Source: Roseateles depolymerans (GTDB taxonomy: Bacteria; Pseudomonadota; Gammaproteobacteria; Burkholderiales; Burkholderiaceae_C). Taken from it: a stretch of DNA of 64,000 bases. Both the position numbers and the translations under genes were made by a program. Position 1 is the stretch's first letter, and each line of letters starts with the position of its first letter. Of the stretch, positions 51,939 through 60,896 are shown one piece after another. The notes beneath the pieces are model-generated. The model did no database searches. It was given only the letters and a program-made list of their open reading frames with translations, and had not been told where the DNA came from. The stretch lies in assembly GCA_003241055.1 (NCBI GenBank), contig QFOD01000008.1:62001-126000 (forward strand), in the 5' to 3' direction.

Positions 51939-52925
51939 ATGTCTTCCGATTCCTTTGTCGCCGCGCGCGCGATCCAGATCGGCCGCGAGGCCCTGACGGT
52001 CGAGGCGCAGGCGCTGACCGACCTCGCCCCACGCCTGGGCGAGGCCTTTGCCGGCGCGGTGCGCGCCGTGCTCGCCTGCACCGGCCGCGTCGCCGTGATG
52101 GGCATGGGCAAGAGCGGCCATGTGGGCCGCAAGATCGCCGCCACGCTGGCCTCCACCGGCACGCCGGCGCTGTTCGTCCACCCCGCCGAAGCCGCCCACG
52201 GTGACCTGGGCATGGTGACAGGCAGCGACATCGTGCTGGCCCTGTCCAACTCCGGCGAGAGCGACGAGCTCAACGCCATCCTGCCCACGCTCAAGCGCCT
52301 GGGCGTGCCGGTGATCGCGATGACGGGCCGGGCCCAGTCCAGCCTCGCCGCGCATGCCGACATCGTGCTCGACAGCGGCGTGGCCCAGGAGGCCTGCCCG
52401 CTGCAGCTGGCCCCCACGGCCAGCACCACGGCCCAGATGGCGCTGGGCGACGCGCTGGCGGTGGCGCTGCTGGACGCCCGCGGCTTCAAGGCCGAGGACT
52501 TCGCGCGCTCCCACCCGGGCGGTGCCCTGGGCCGCAAGCTGCTGACCCATGTGCGCGACCTGATGCGCGCCGGCGACGCCCTGCCCCGCGTTGCGCCCAC
52601 GCTGCCCTTCACCGAGGTGATGCGCACCATGTCGGCCAAGAGCCTGGGCATGGCCGTGGTCGTCGATGGCGACGATCAGGTGCAGGGCATCTTCACCGAC
52701 GGCGACCTGCGCCGCCTGATCGAGCAGGGCCGCGACCTGCGCGGCCTGACCGCCGCCGACGTGGCCAACCCCAGGCCGCGCACCGTCAGCCCCGACGCAC
52801 TGGCCGTGGACGCCGCCGACCTGATGGAAGCCGCACGCATCACCGTGGTGCTGGTGGCGGATGCCGAGCAGCATTTGCTGGGCGCGATCAGCATCAACGA
52901 TCTCATGCGGGCGAAGGTCATATGA
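51939..52925 (+). CDS. kdsD: Arabinose-5-phosphate isomerase
   Basis: The 328-residue product has an N-terminal SIS sugar-isomerase domain (RVAVMGMGKSGHVGRKIAAT, SNSGESDELNAILPTLKRLG) and two C-terminal CBS domains (from about 200 and 270). It makes arabinose 5-phosphate from ribulose 5-phosphate as the first step of Kdo synthesis for LPS. It is followed by kdsC and lptC, the conserved order. Confidence 0.95.
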   Translation: MSSDSFVAARAIQIGREALTVEAQALTDLAPRLGEAFAGAVRAVLACTGRVAVMGMGKSGHVGRKIAATLASTGTPALFVHPAEAAHGDLGMVTGSDIVLALSNSGESDELNAILPTLKRLGVPVIAMTGRAQSSLAAHADIVLDSGVAQEACPLQLAPTASTTAQMALGDALAVALLDARGFKAEDFARSHPGGALGRKLLTHVRDLMRAGDALPRVAPTLPFTEVMRTMSAKSLGMAVVVDGDDQVQGIFTDGDLRRLIEQGRDLRGLTAADVANPRPRTVSPDALAVDAADLMEAARITVVLVADAEQHLLGAISINDLMRAKVI

Positions 52926-52983
52926 GCTGCCGCACGCCCCTCGCCCAGCCTCGCCCCCGGCTGAACGCCGGCGAGTCCGGTCG

Positions 52984-53035
52984 GTCCCCCGTGGGGACGG
53001 CGATGCATGCCGGATCGACCGGCATGCACATCGCC
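52984..53035. repeat. Two consecutive hairpins between kdsD and kdsC
   Basis: The first is GTCCCC-CGT-GGGGAC (52984-52998). The second is a 15-bp stem, GGCGAT GCATGCCGG / CCGGCATGC (AC bulge) ATCGCC with a 5-nt loop (52999-53035). No T-run follows, so it is not a classical terminator. It could be an attenuator, an RNA processing site or a REP-like element in the 162-bp gap. Confidence 0.6.
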
Positions 53036-53087
53036 AGACGGGCCGGCTCGGGAGCGGCCCAGCGCTCGGCCCCAAACGAGAACTGAC

Positions 53088-53660
53088 ATGGCTGCTTTGA
53101 CCTTTCCCCCTGAATTGCTGGTCCAGGCCCAGGGCACGGGCCTGGGCGTCAAGCTCGCGATCTTCGACGTCGACGGCGTGCTGACCGACGGCCGCATCTA
53201 CATCGGCGCCCAGGGTGAGGACGTGAAGGCCTTCTCCACGCTGGACGGCCACGGCCTCAAGCTGCTGCAGGCGGCCGGCATCGCGCCGGTCATCATCACC
53301 GGGCGCGACAGCCCCGGCGTGCGCCGCCGCGTGGCCGACCTGGGCCTGAGCCACGCCGTCTTCGGCGCCAAGGACAAGCTGGCCGCCGCCCAGCCGCTGC
53401 TGGCTCAGTTCGGCGCCAGCTGGGGCGAGGTCGCCGCCATGGGCGACGACTGGCCCGACCTGCCGCTGCTCAGCCGCGCCGGTTTCGCCTGCGTGCCGCC
53501 GGGTGGCCATGCCGAGGTCAAGGCCGTGGCCCACCACATCACGGCCGCGCCTGCGGGCTACGGTGCCGCCCGCGAATGCTGCGACCTGCTGCTGATGGCC
53601 GCCGGCCGTTACGAGGGCCTGCTGGCCCAGCACCAGGGCACACTGGACGGCACGCCATGA
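53088..53660 (+). CDS. kdsC: 3-deoxy-D-manno-octulosonate 8-phosphate phosphatase
   Basis: The 190-residue product is a HAD-superfamily phosphatase. It has the catalytic motif LAIFDVDGVLTDG (about 23-35), motif II VIITGRDSPGVRRRV and motif IV AAMGDDWPDLPLL. It releases Kdo from Kdo-8-phosphate. ATG 53088 matches the usual start. It overlaps lptC (ATGA). Confidence 0.95.
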   Translation: MAALTFPPELLVQAQGTGLGVKLAIFDVDGVLTDGRIYIGAQGEDVKAFSTLDGHGLKLLQAAGIAPVIITGRDSPGVRRRVADLGLSHAVFGAKDKLAAAQPLLAQFGASWGEVAAMGDDWPDLPLLSRAGFACVPPGGHAEVKAVAHHITAAPAGYGAARECCDLLLMAAGRYEGLLAQHQGTLDGTP

Positions 53661-54334
53661 GCACGGCCAACACCCCGCTGGCCCCCGCACCCAGCAGCCG
53701 GCGCCGCCAGCCGCAGCCCTGGCTGTGGCAGCTGCAGCGCCTGCTGTCGAGCTACCTGCCGCTGCTGCTGATGGCCTTCCTGGCCGGCGGCACCTGGTGG
53801 CTGGTGAAGAACACGCCGCTGCTGGACGGCCCGAGCGAGAAGCCGGCCCCGCGCCACATTCCCGACTACCGCATGAGCAACTTCGAGATCCAGCGCATCG
53901 GCGCGGACGGGCGGCTCAAGGTGCAGGTCAGCGGCAGCGAACTGCGCCACTACCCCGACACCGACACGGTGGAGATCGACAACGCCCGCGTGCGCGCCAT
54001 CGCGCCCAATGGCAGCCTCGCCATCGCCGAGGCCAAGCGCGCGCTCAGCAACGGCGACGGCAGCGACATGCAGCTCATGGGCGATGTGCGCCTGCGCCGG
54101 CTGCCACCCGGCGCGGCCCCCGACGCCGCCCCGGAGCTGGAGGTGCGCGGCGAGTTCGTGCAGGCGCTGGCCAATGCAGAAATCCTGCGCTCGCACCTGC
54201 CCGTCACCATCGAGCAGGCCGGCTCGACACTGCAGACGCAGAACTTCGAATACCGGCACCTGAGCGGCGAGCTGCGCTTCAGCGGCCGCGCGCAAGGCCG
54301 CATCGAGCCCCGCAGCAAGGCCCGGGCGCCGTGA
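53657..54334 (+). CDS. lptC: LPS export protein LptC
   Basis: The 225-residue product has a cytoplasmic N-terminus, one membrane helix (LLSSYLPLLLMAFLAGGTWW, about 29-48) and a periplasmic beta-jellyroll beginning PDYRMSNFEIQRIGADGRLK. It links the LptB2FG ABC transporter to LptA. lptA and lptB, expected next, are absent; an SDR gene follows with overlapping stop and start. Confidence 0.9.
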   Translation: MSTANTPLAPAPSSRRRQPQPWLWQLQRLLSSYLPLLLMAFLAGGTWWLVKNTPLLDGPSEKPAPRHIPDYRMSNFEIQRIGADGRLKVQVSGSELRHYPDTDTVEIDNARVRAIAPNGSLAIAEAKRALSNGDGSDMQLMGDVRLRRLPPGAAPDAAPELEVRGEFVQALANAEILRSHLPVTIEQAGSTLQTQNFEYRHLSGELRFSGRAQGRIEPRSKARAP

Positions 54335-55104
54335 GCGCCCTGGTCTTCATCACCGGCGCCTCCAGCGGCATCGGCCAGGCACTGGCGCTGCGCTACTACC
54401 GCGACGGCGCCCGCCTCGCGCTGCTGGCACGCCGCACCGCCGAGATCGAGCGCTGGGCCGCAGAGCAAGGCCTGGCCCCCGAGCGCTACCGGGTCTACGG
54501 CGCCGACGTGGCCGACAGCGCCGCGCTGCTGCGCGCCGGCCAGGACTGCCTCGCCACGCAGGGCCTGCCGGACGTGGTGATCGCCAACGCCGGCATCAGC
54601 ATCGGCATGGACACCGCCGAGTTCGGTGACCTCGACGTGATGAGCCGCACCTTCGCGACCAACAACGTCGGCCTGGCCGCCACCTTCCATCCCTTTCTCG
54701 CCGCGATGCAGGCGCGTGGCGCCGGCACGCTGGTGGGCATCGCCAGCGTGGCCGCGATACGCGGCCTGCCCGGCCACGGCGCCTACTGCGCGAGCAAGGC
54801 CGCCGTCGTCGCCTACTGCGAAAGCCTGCGCGGCGAATGCCGCGGCAGCGGCGTGCACGTCGTGACCCTGCTGCCCGGCTACATCGCCACGCCGCTGACG
54901 AGCAAGAACCGCTACAACATGCCCTTCCTGATGCCGGTGGAGGCCTTCGCCGACCGCGCGGTGCGCGCCATCCAGGCCCAGGACAGCTACCGCGTCATTC
55001 CGTGGCAGATGGGCCTGCTGGCCAAGCTGCTGCGCCTGCTGCCCAACCCGCTTTACGACCGCCTGCTGGCCGGCCGGCCGCGCAAGCGACGCCAGCACGA
55101 GTGA
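54331..55104 (+). CDS. Short-chain dehydrogenase/reductase
   Basis: The 257-residue product is a classical SDR. It has cofactor motif VFITGASSGIGQALALRY (about 5-22), NAG motif VIANAGIS and catalytic Ser in GIASVAAIRG. The YxxxK is in GAYCASKAAVVAY (about 151-155). Its start is GTG 54331, overlapping the lptC stop (GTGA), so it is translationally coupled to lptC. The C-terminal LLPNPLYDRLLAGRPRKRRQ is basic and possibly membrane-associated. A role in envelope lipid or LPS metabolism is suggested only by context. Confidence 0.88.
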   Translation: MSALVFITGASSGIGQALALRYYRDGARLALLARRTAEIERWAAEQGLAPERYRVYGADVADSAALLRAGQDCLATQGLPDVVIANAGISIGMDTAEFGDLDVMSRTFATNNVGLAATFHPFLAAMQARGAGTLVGIASVAAIRGLPGHGAYCASKAAVVAYCESLRGECRGSGVHVVTLLPGYIATPLTSKNRYNMPFLMPVEAFADRAVRAIQAQDSYRVIPWQMGLLAKLLRLLPNPLYDRLLAGRPRKRRQHE

Positions 55105-55332
55105 GCCGCAGGCTCGGGCTTGGCAAGGCCCGCGGGCGCTGACTACACTGCGCCCCACTTCAATGCTGAGAGCGGCTGCAGCCGCCAGGAGGTTGTCATG
55201 ATGGTCCAGGTGCTCCACCCCTGCTGACGCCCGCACGCTGAACGCGTCCCGGTGTCTTCATGGCCTGCGCGTCCGCGCCGGCAGTTTCTCCTCCCGCAGC
55301 CGCCGCCCAGGTGGCTCGCCAGGAACTTCCTC

Positions 55333-57630
55333 ATGACTCTGCGTTTCCTCGGCAGCAGCCTGCTGGCGCTCGCGCTGCCCGCCGCTGCCCTGCCCGAACC
55401 CGATGATCCCCGTCACCCCGCGGCGCTGCGCATCGCGGCCCGTGACACCCCCGCGCTCGACGGCCGTCTGGACGATGCCGTCTGGCAGCGCGCGCCCGTG
55501 TACGACCGCTTCGTGCAGTTCTTGCCCGAGGACAAGCAGCCCGCGCGCTGGCGCACCACGGTGCAGGTGCTGGTCAGCGACGACGCGCTGATCTTCGGCA
55601 TCCGCGCCTGGGACCCCGAGCCCGGCCGCATCCGCGCCCCGCTGGCGCGGCGCGACCAGGTCAAGAGCGACCAGGACTACGTCACCGTGCTGATCGACGC
55701 CGTGGGCCGCCGCCGCGCCGCGCAGTACGCCCGCGTCAGTGCCTCAGGCACGCTGGACGACGGCCTCTTCACCGCCGAGGACGATGCCGAGGATCCGGCC
55801 CCCGACTTCGACCTGCAGGCCGCCACCGCACGGCTGCCCGACGGCTACAGCGTCGAGCTGCGCTGGCCGCTGGCCGAGCTGCGCTTTCCCTACCGCGACG
55901 GCGCGCCCTGGCGGCTGATGATCAGCCGCAACATCCCGCGCGAGCAGCGGGTGCTCAACGTCAGCGCGGCCGCGCTGACCAAGGACGCGCTCAGCTTCAT
56001 CGCCGAGCTGCAGCCGCTGGACGGGCTGGCCGACCTGGTCGCCCAGGTGCGCGAGCGCAGCTTCCTGACGCTGCGCCCCGAGCTGACGCTGCGCAGCCTG
56101 CGCGCCGACGGCAGCCCGCGCCAGCGCGACGCGTCGCTGGGCGCCGAGATCAAGTGGCGGCCACGCGCCGACTGGGTGCTGGACGCCACGCTGAACCCCG
56201 ACTTCTCGCAGGTCGAGCTCGACGCACCCCAACTCGCCGGCAACACCCGGTTCGCGCTCAGCGTGCCCGAGAAGCGGCCCTTCTTCCTCGAAAGCGCCGA
56301 TGTGGTGGGCGCCACCCAGGCCGACGAGTCCGGCGAGAACCACAGCCACGCCGCCTTCTACACCCGCGCCATCACCGACCCCGATTGGGGCCTGCGCGCC
56401 ACCTGGCGCGGCGCCGAGGCGGAGGCCACCGCACTCAGCCTGCGCGACGCGGGCGGGGGCCAGGTCTTGCGTGCGGGGGCCTTCGCGACCCGCAGCGGCA
56501 CCCAGCCCGGCAGCTCGCAGGCCAGCTTCATGCGCGCCCGCCTGCACCTGGGCGAGCAGGGCGGCATCGCCGGCCTGGTGTCACGCCGCCGCTTCGACAA
56601 CGGTCTGTCCACCCAGGTGATAGGCGGCGACGGTGCCTGGCGCAGCGGCGAAGCCGACCTCTGGCGTGGCCACCTGCTGCTGTCCGACACCACGCTGGCG
56701 CTGGACGACGACGGCCGGGTGCTGCGCCACGGCCGCGAACGCGGCCACCGTGCCTGGCTGGCCTGGCGGCACCAGAGTGCCGACTGGGGCGCCAATGTGC
56801 ATGCCGACGAGATCAGCCCGCGCTTCGCCAACGACAACGGCTTCGTCAGCCAGAGCGGCATTCGCCGCATCTCGGCGTTCGGCTATCGGCGCCTGGGCGC
56901 GGCGCACTTCGGCGGCCAGGATCTGCACGAACGCGAGGCGCAGCTCAAGCTGCAGGAGACCCGCACGCTGGCCGACCCGCTGCTGGGCGTGGCGGCCGGC
57001 CAGGTCGTGGAGCGCCTGGTGCAGCCCGGCTTCTGGGTGGCCGCCGCGCGCAATACCGGCGTCTGGGGACATGTGGGGCTGGACCAGCACCGTGCCCGCA
57101 GCGGCGGCCCGCTGCACGCCACCCGCACGCTGCTGCTGGGGCTGGAATCCGACCCCGGCGAGACCCTGGGCCATGTGAACGGCGAAGTGGAATGGGGGCG
57201 CCGACTGGACGTGGACGCCGATCGGGTCGGCCTGGGCCTGCAGGGCCAGTTCGAGGCCAAGCTGCGCACCCGGCTGCCACCCGCGCTGGGCGGCCTCTGG
57301 CTGGAACTTGAGCAGCGCCTGGGCCTGGGCTGGGTGGACGGGCCGGACGGCCGCCGCGCCTTTACCGACCGCAGCACGCAAAGCCTGCTGGTGCTGCACC
57401 TGAGCGCGCGGGAGTCGTTGCGCGTCATCCACCAGCAGACGCGCTTCACCCGGCGGGCCGATGCCGCCGCCGCGCTGGCCGCCGAGGACAGCCGCAGCCG
57501 CCAGCTCTCGCTGATGCTGCAGCATCGGCTGGGCCTGAGCCGCATCGCCAGCCTCGGGCTGAACCGCGCCCGCGACCCGCAACTGGGCCGCAGCACCGAG
57601 CTGTTCGCGAAGCTGACGCTGGCCTACTGA
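55333..57630 (+). CDS. DUF5916-type outer-membrane protein with CBM9-like domain
   Basis: The 765-residue product has a signal peptide (about 1-20). An N-terminal carbohydrate-binding family-9-like/DOMON domain follows (ALRIAARDTPALDGRLDDAV, about 33-52, to about 210). A long beta-strand-rich C-terminal region (DUF5916) ends in aromatic LTLAY, consistent with an outer-membrane beta-barrel. The segment LSVPEKRPFFLESADVV is typical of the family. ATG 55333 is preceded by AGGAAC. Function unknown; surface glycan or metabolite binding is plausible. Confidence 0.8.
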   Translation: MTLRFLGSSLLALALPAAALPEPDDPRHPAALRIAARDTPALDGRLDDAVWQRAPVYDRFVQFLPEDKQPARWRTTVQVLVSDDALIFGIRAWDPEPGRIRAPLARRDQVKSDQDYVTVLIDAVGRRRAAQYARVSASGTLDDGLFTAEDDAEDPAPDFDLQAATARLPDGYSVELRWPLAELRFPYRDGAPWRLMISRNIPREQRVLNVSAAALTKDALSFIAELQPLDGLADLVAQVRERSFLTLRPELTLRSLRADGSPRQRDASLGAEIKWRPRADWVLDATLNPDFSQVELDAPQLAGNTRFALSVPEKRPFFLESADVVGATQADESGENHSHAAFYTRAITDPDWGLRATWRGAEAEATALSLRDAGGGQVLRAGAFATRSGTQPGSSQASFMRARLHLGEQGGIAGLVSRRRFDNGLSTQVIGGDGAWRSGEADLWRGHLLLSDTTLALDDDGRVLRHGRERGHRAWLAWRHQSADWGANVHADEISPRFANDNGFVSQSGIRRISAFGYRRLGAAHFGGQDLHEREAQLKLQETRTLADPLLGVAAGQVVERLVQPGFWVAAARNTGVWGHVGLDQHRARSGGPLHATRTLLLGLESDPGETLGHVNGEVEWGRRLDVDADRVGLGLQGQFEAKLRTRLPPALGGLWLELEQRLGLGWVDGPDGRRAFTDRSTQSLLVLHLSARESLRVIHQQTRFTRRADAAAALAAEDSRSRQLSLMLQHRLGLSRIASLGLNRARDPQLGRSTELFAKLTLAY

Positions 57631-57685
57631 AGCGCCAGCGATGCAGGGGTCGTGCTGCACCATGCAGAGCAGCCCCTGAAACGAA

Positions 57686-57710
57686 ACAAGGCGCCCGAAG
57701 GCGCCTTGTT
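57686..57710. terminator. Bidirectional hairpin terminator between convergent genes
   Basis: ACAAGGCGCC-CGAA-GGCGCCTTGT is a perfect 10-bp stem with a stable CGAA loop, flanked by AAAC and TGCA. The T-run is short, so its efficiency is uncertain. It sits between the DUF5916 gene and the convergent RNA-binding protein gene. Confidence 0.75.
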
Positions 57711-57743
57711 GCATGATCGAACGACTGTGTCGGTCAGCAGCGA

Positions 57744-58253
57744 TCAGTAGCCGCCACCGCCGTAGCCGCCGCCGGAGCGACCGCCACCACCGTAGCCGCC
57801 GCCGCCCGAACGGCCACCGCCGCCGTAGCCACCGCCGCCACCACCGCCGTAGCCGCCGCCACCCGAACGGCCGCCACCGCCGCCGCCGTAGCCACCGCCG
57901 CCACCACCGTAGCCGCCGCCGCCGGAACGGCCACCGCCGTAACCGCCGCCGCCGCCACCACCGAAGCCGCCACGACCGCCGCCGCCGAAGCCGCCCGGAC
58001 GCTCTTCACGAGGACGAGCCTCGTTGACGACGACCGCGCGGCCTTCCAGGGCCTGACCGTTCATGCCGTTGATGGCTGCCTGGGCTTCCGCATCGGAACC
58101 CATTTCGACGAAGCCGAAACCCTTGGAGCGGCCCGTCTCGCGATCCATCATGACCTTCGCAGAGGTCACCGTACCAAACTGACCGAACGCCTCGAGAAGC
58201 GATTCGTCACGCACGCTGTAGGCCAGATTGCCCACGTAAAGCTTGTTTCCCAT
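57744..58253 (-). CDS. Glycine-rich RNA-binding protein (single RRM)
   Basis: The 169-residue product has one RRM at residues 1-82 with RNP2 (KLYVGNLAYS) and RNP1 (SKGFGFVEM). A C-terminal domain of about 75 residues follows, made of GGGGY/RSGGGGY repeats. Such proteins are cold-inducible in cyanobacteria and occur in many Burkholderiales. The low-complexity Gly/Tyr/Arg tail resembles phase-separating RNA-binding proteins. The ribosome-binding region before ATG 58253 contains GGAAG, and a long untranslated leader is likely. Confidence 0.92.
   Translation of the reverse strand: MGNKLYVGNLAYSVRDESLLEAFGQFGTVTSAKVMMDRETGRSKGFGFVEMGSDAEAQAAINGMNGQALEGRAVVVNEARPREERPGGFGGGGRGGFGGGGGGGYGGGRSGGGGYGGGGGGYGGGGGGRSGGGGYGGGGGGGYGGGGRSGGGGYGGGGRSGGGYGGGGY
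57750..58005 (-). repeat. GGGGY-encoding tandem repeat tract
   Basis: Codons for Gly, with Tyr, Arg and Ser, repeat imperfectly over about 250 bp. The plus strand reads as ccaccgccgccgtag-type units. Such a tract may vary in length between strains by slippage. Confidence 0.85.
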
Positions 58254-58476
58254 GGGGAAGCCCTTCCGTCAAAACCAAGAAACCATGTGGAGCTTCCAAC
58301 CCATCGTGAACCATTCAAGCGAAGGTGCGGCGTCCAGACACAGGTGATCGATTATGGTGTCAGCCCGTTTGCCGGCGACTAGACACATTGAGCAACTGTT
58401 GTTTTTCAGAGCTAGCACAAACCCTGGAAATTATGTCCACCGCCGCCGCGTCATCCTTCACGCAGACTCGCCGCCC

Positions 58477-59373
58477 ATGACACCTGCCCTGCTGACCGCC
58501 CTGTCCCGCGTGCTGGCCAGCGTCGACGCCGTACGCAACCTGCGCGCGCTGTACGCGATGCTGGCCAGCTTCTGCATGACCGGCCTGCTGGTCGCGATGG
58601 CCCAGTCCGCCCAGGCGCGCGACCAGGGCACGATGAGCGCCGTCTGGCTGGGCCTGGGCATGGCTGTCGCCTTTTTCGGCGTCAATGCCACCGGCCTGAT
58701 GTTGATGGACCAGGCGCGCGGCCGGCCCGTGCGCGACCCGCAGGACGCCTTCGGCGACGCGCTGCGCCATGGGCATCGGGTGCTACTGGTGCTGCTGGCC
58801 AGTGCCGCGCTGGCCGGCCTGGTGGCGCTGGCGCTGACCGGGCTGCTGCGCGCCACCCGCTGGAGCATGATGGGCCCGCTGCTGGCGCTGGTGCTGCCGG
58901 CCGGGGTGCTGCTGCTGGGCGGCATGACGCTGGTGCTGGTGCTTCTGGTGGGCCCGCTGACCGGGCCGGCCGTCTGGGCCGGCCGGCGCAGCCGCGAGGT
59001 GCTGGCGCTGCTGCGCGACCGCCTGCGCCACGGCCTGCCCGAAACCCTGCTGCTGATGGCCGCGGTCTATCTGATGACGGCCCTGGTGACTGCGGCTGCC
59101 AGCTTCGTGGTCGTGTCCGGCGGGCGGCTGCTGGCCGGCCTGGCCATCGTCGGCGCCGGGCTGGACCTGCCGGCCAACCAGCTGCTGGCGGGCCTGGCGG
59201 GCCTGGGGCCGCGCTCCTTCGGCCTGAGCGGCCATGCGCTGGAAGGCGGCACGCTGGGCCTGGCCGCGCTGGTGGGCGGCGGCGTGGTGTTCGCGCTCGC
59301 GCTGGTGCTGCCTTCGCTGGTCTACCTGCGCGGCTGCTGCGCCGTCTACCTGGCGCTGACCGAACCCGAATGA
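58477..59373 (+). CDS. Multi-pass membrane protein, unknown function
   Basis: The 298-residue product has about six to seven hydrophobic helices (MLASFCMTGLLVAMAQSAQA, WLGLGMAVAFFGVNATGLML, LLVLLASAALAGLVALALTG and others). ATG 58477 (MTPALLTALSRVLASVDAVR) is chosen; the upstream frame looks non-coding. Its stop overlaps the next gene's ATG (ATGA). I do not recognise the family. Confidence 0.75.
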   Translation: MTPALLTALSRVLASVDAVRNLRALYAMLASFCMTGLLVAMAQSAQARDQGTMSAVWLGLGMAVAFFGVNATGLMLMDQARGRPVRDPQDAFGDALRHGHRVLLVLLASAALAGLVALALTGLLRATRWSMMGPLLALVLPAGVLLLGGMTLVLVLLVGPLTGPAVWAGRRSREVLALLRDRLRHGLPETLLLMAAVYLMTALVTAAASFVVVSGGRLLAGLAIVGAGLDLPANQLLAGLAGLGPRSFGLSGHALEGGTLGLAALVGGGVVFALALVLPSLVYLRGCCAVYLALTEPE

Positions 59374-60149
59374 CGGCGGCGCCGCGCATCGCCAGCCTGG
59401 TGCCCAGCGCCACCGAGACGCTGGTGGCGCTGGGCCTGGCCCCCTGGCTGGTGGCGCGCACGGGCTTCTGCATCCACCCGGCCGAGCGGCTGGCCGAGGT
59501 GCCCAAGGTCGGCGGCACCAAGGATGTGAATATCACCAAGCTGCGCCGGCTCGCGCCCACCCACGTCGTGCTGAACGTCGACGAGAACCGCCGCGAGACC
59601 GCCGACGCGCTGCGCGAGTTCGTGCCACAGCTCATCGTCACCCACCCGCAATGCCCGCAGGACAACCTCGCGCTGCTGGAACAGCTGCGCGCCGCCTTCA
59701 CCGGCCTACCGGGCGTGGACGAGCGCGCGGCCGAGCTGTCCGGCCAGCTGCGGCAGGCCCTGGCCGCCTGCCGCGCGGCGCCCCGGCACCCACGCCGCGT
59801 GCTCTACCTGATCTGGCGCCAGCCCTGGATGACGGTGGCGCGCGACACCTACCTCTCCCGCCTGCTGGCCGAAGCCGGCTGGCAGACCTGGCCCGATGCC
59901 ACCGGCGGCCCCAGCGGCGCGGCGCGCTACCCGGTGCTGAGCGGCACCGAGCCCTGGCTGGCCGAGGTGGACGAGGTGCTGCTGAGCTCCGAGCCCTACC
60001 GCTTCGGCCCCGAGCACCTGGCCGAGGCCCAGGCCCTGTGCCCGCAGGCCCGCGTGCGGCTGGTGGACGGCGAGCTGCTGAGCTGGTGGGGCGTGCGCGC
60101 CATTCCCGGCCTCGGATACCTGCAGCAACTCACGGCGGCGACGGCCTGA
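59370..60149 (+). CDS. BtuF-like cobalamin-binding / periplasmic-binding-fold protein, apparently cytoplasmic
   Basis: The 259-residue product has the TroA/BtuF fold. It starts with RIASLVPSATETLVALGLAP and has KVGGTKDVNITKLRRLAPTH and a C-terminal WWGVRAIPGLGYLQQL. There is no signal peptide, unlike BtuF of E. coli. Such signal-less homologues are common in proteobacteria and annotated as cobalamin-binding proteins. It is coupled to the upstream membrane protein gene. No BtuCD is nearby. Confidence 0.8.
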   Translation: MTAAPRIASLVPSATETLVALGLAPWLVARTGFCIHPAERLAEVPKVGGTKDVNITKLRRLAPTHVVLNVDENRRETADALREFVPQLIVTHPQCPQDNLALLEQLRAAFTGLPGVDERAAELSGQLRQALAACRAAPRHPRRVLYLIWRQPWMTVARDTYLSRLLAEAGWQTWPDATGGPSGAARYPVLSGTEPWLAEVDEVLLSSEPYRFGPEHLAEAQALCPQARVRLVDGELLSWWGVRAIPGLGYLQQLTAATA

Positions 60150-60200
60150 TGTCCGCCTGAACCTCGCCGGGGGCAAGACCCTGCCCCAGAATCTCGCCCC

Positions 60201-60842
60201 ATGGACATCTACAAGCCCCTCGTGGCCCTGCTCGCCATCGTCAACCCGGTCGGCGTGGTGCCCTTCTTCATCCACTTCACCAGCTCGTTCACCAGCCAGC
60301 AGCGCCGCCGCACCATCCTGGTCAGCGCCTGCACGGCCGGCATCGTCATCGCGATCAGCGCGCTGTTCGGGCTCAAGGTCATCGAGTTCTTCAACATCTC
60401 GCTGGCCAGCTTCCAGGTGGGCGGCGGCTGCCTGCTGCTGATCAGCTCCCTGCAGATGCTGAACGCCCAGCCCGCCGAAGCGCGCAAGGAAGACGTGAGC
60501 GAAGGCTCCAGCAAGGCCGACGCCGGCGCCAGCATCGCCGTCGTGCCGCTGACCATCCCGCTGCTGACCGGCCCGGCCACCATCTCCACGATGGTGATCT
60601 ACGCGGACAAGACCCGGCACTGGTGGGAGATCGCCGTGCTGTGCGGCTATGGCGTCGTCGTCGCGGCGGTGACTTTCCTGGTCTTCCTGGCCTCGGGGCG
60701 CATCGCCCGCGTGCTGGGCCAGACCGGCATCAACATCATGACCCGGCTGATGGGCCTGATCCTGGCCGCGCTGGCCGTCGAGCTGCTGGCCGACGGCCTC
60801 ATCAAGCTCTTCCCGGTGCTGGCCGCACGCACCATCAGCTGA
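60201..60842 (+). CDS. MarC-family membrane protein
   Basis: The 213-residue product has six membrane helices. The duplicated family motifs are VNPVGVVPFFIHF in the first half and PLTIPLLTGPATISTMVIYA in the second. MarC (NAAT) proteins are inner-membrane proteins of unclear transport function; a role in amino-acid export has been suggested for homologues. Confidence 0.9.
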   Translation: MDIYKPLVALLAIVNPVGVVPFFIHFTSSFTSQQRRRTILVSACTAGIVIAISALFGLKVIEFFNISLASFQVGGGCLLLISSLQMLNAQPAEARKEDVSEGSSKADAGASIAVVPLTIPLLTGPATISTMVIYADKTRHWWEIAVLCGYGVVVAAVTFLVFLASGRIARVLGQTGINIMTRLMGLILAALAVELLADGLIKLFPVLAARTIS

Positions 60843-60896
60843 AGCCTGCCCGGCAGCTGATTTACGCTAGGGGCTGACCGAGCTACGCCCCAGCAC

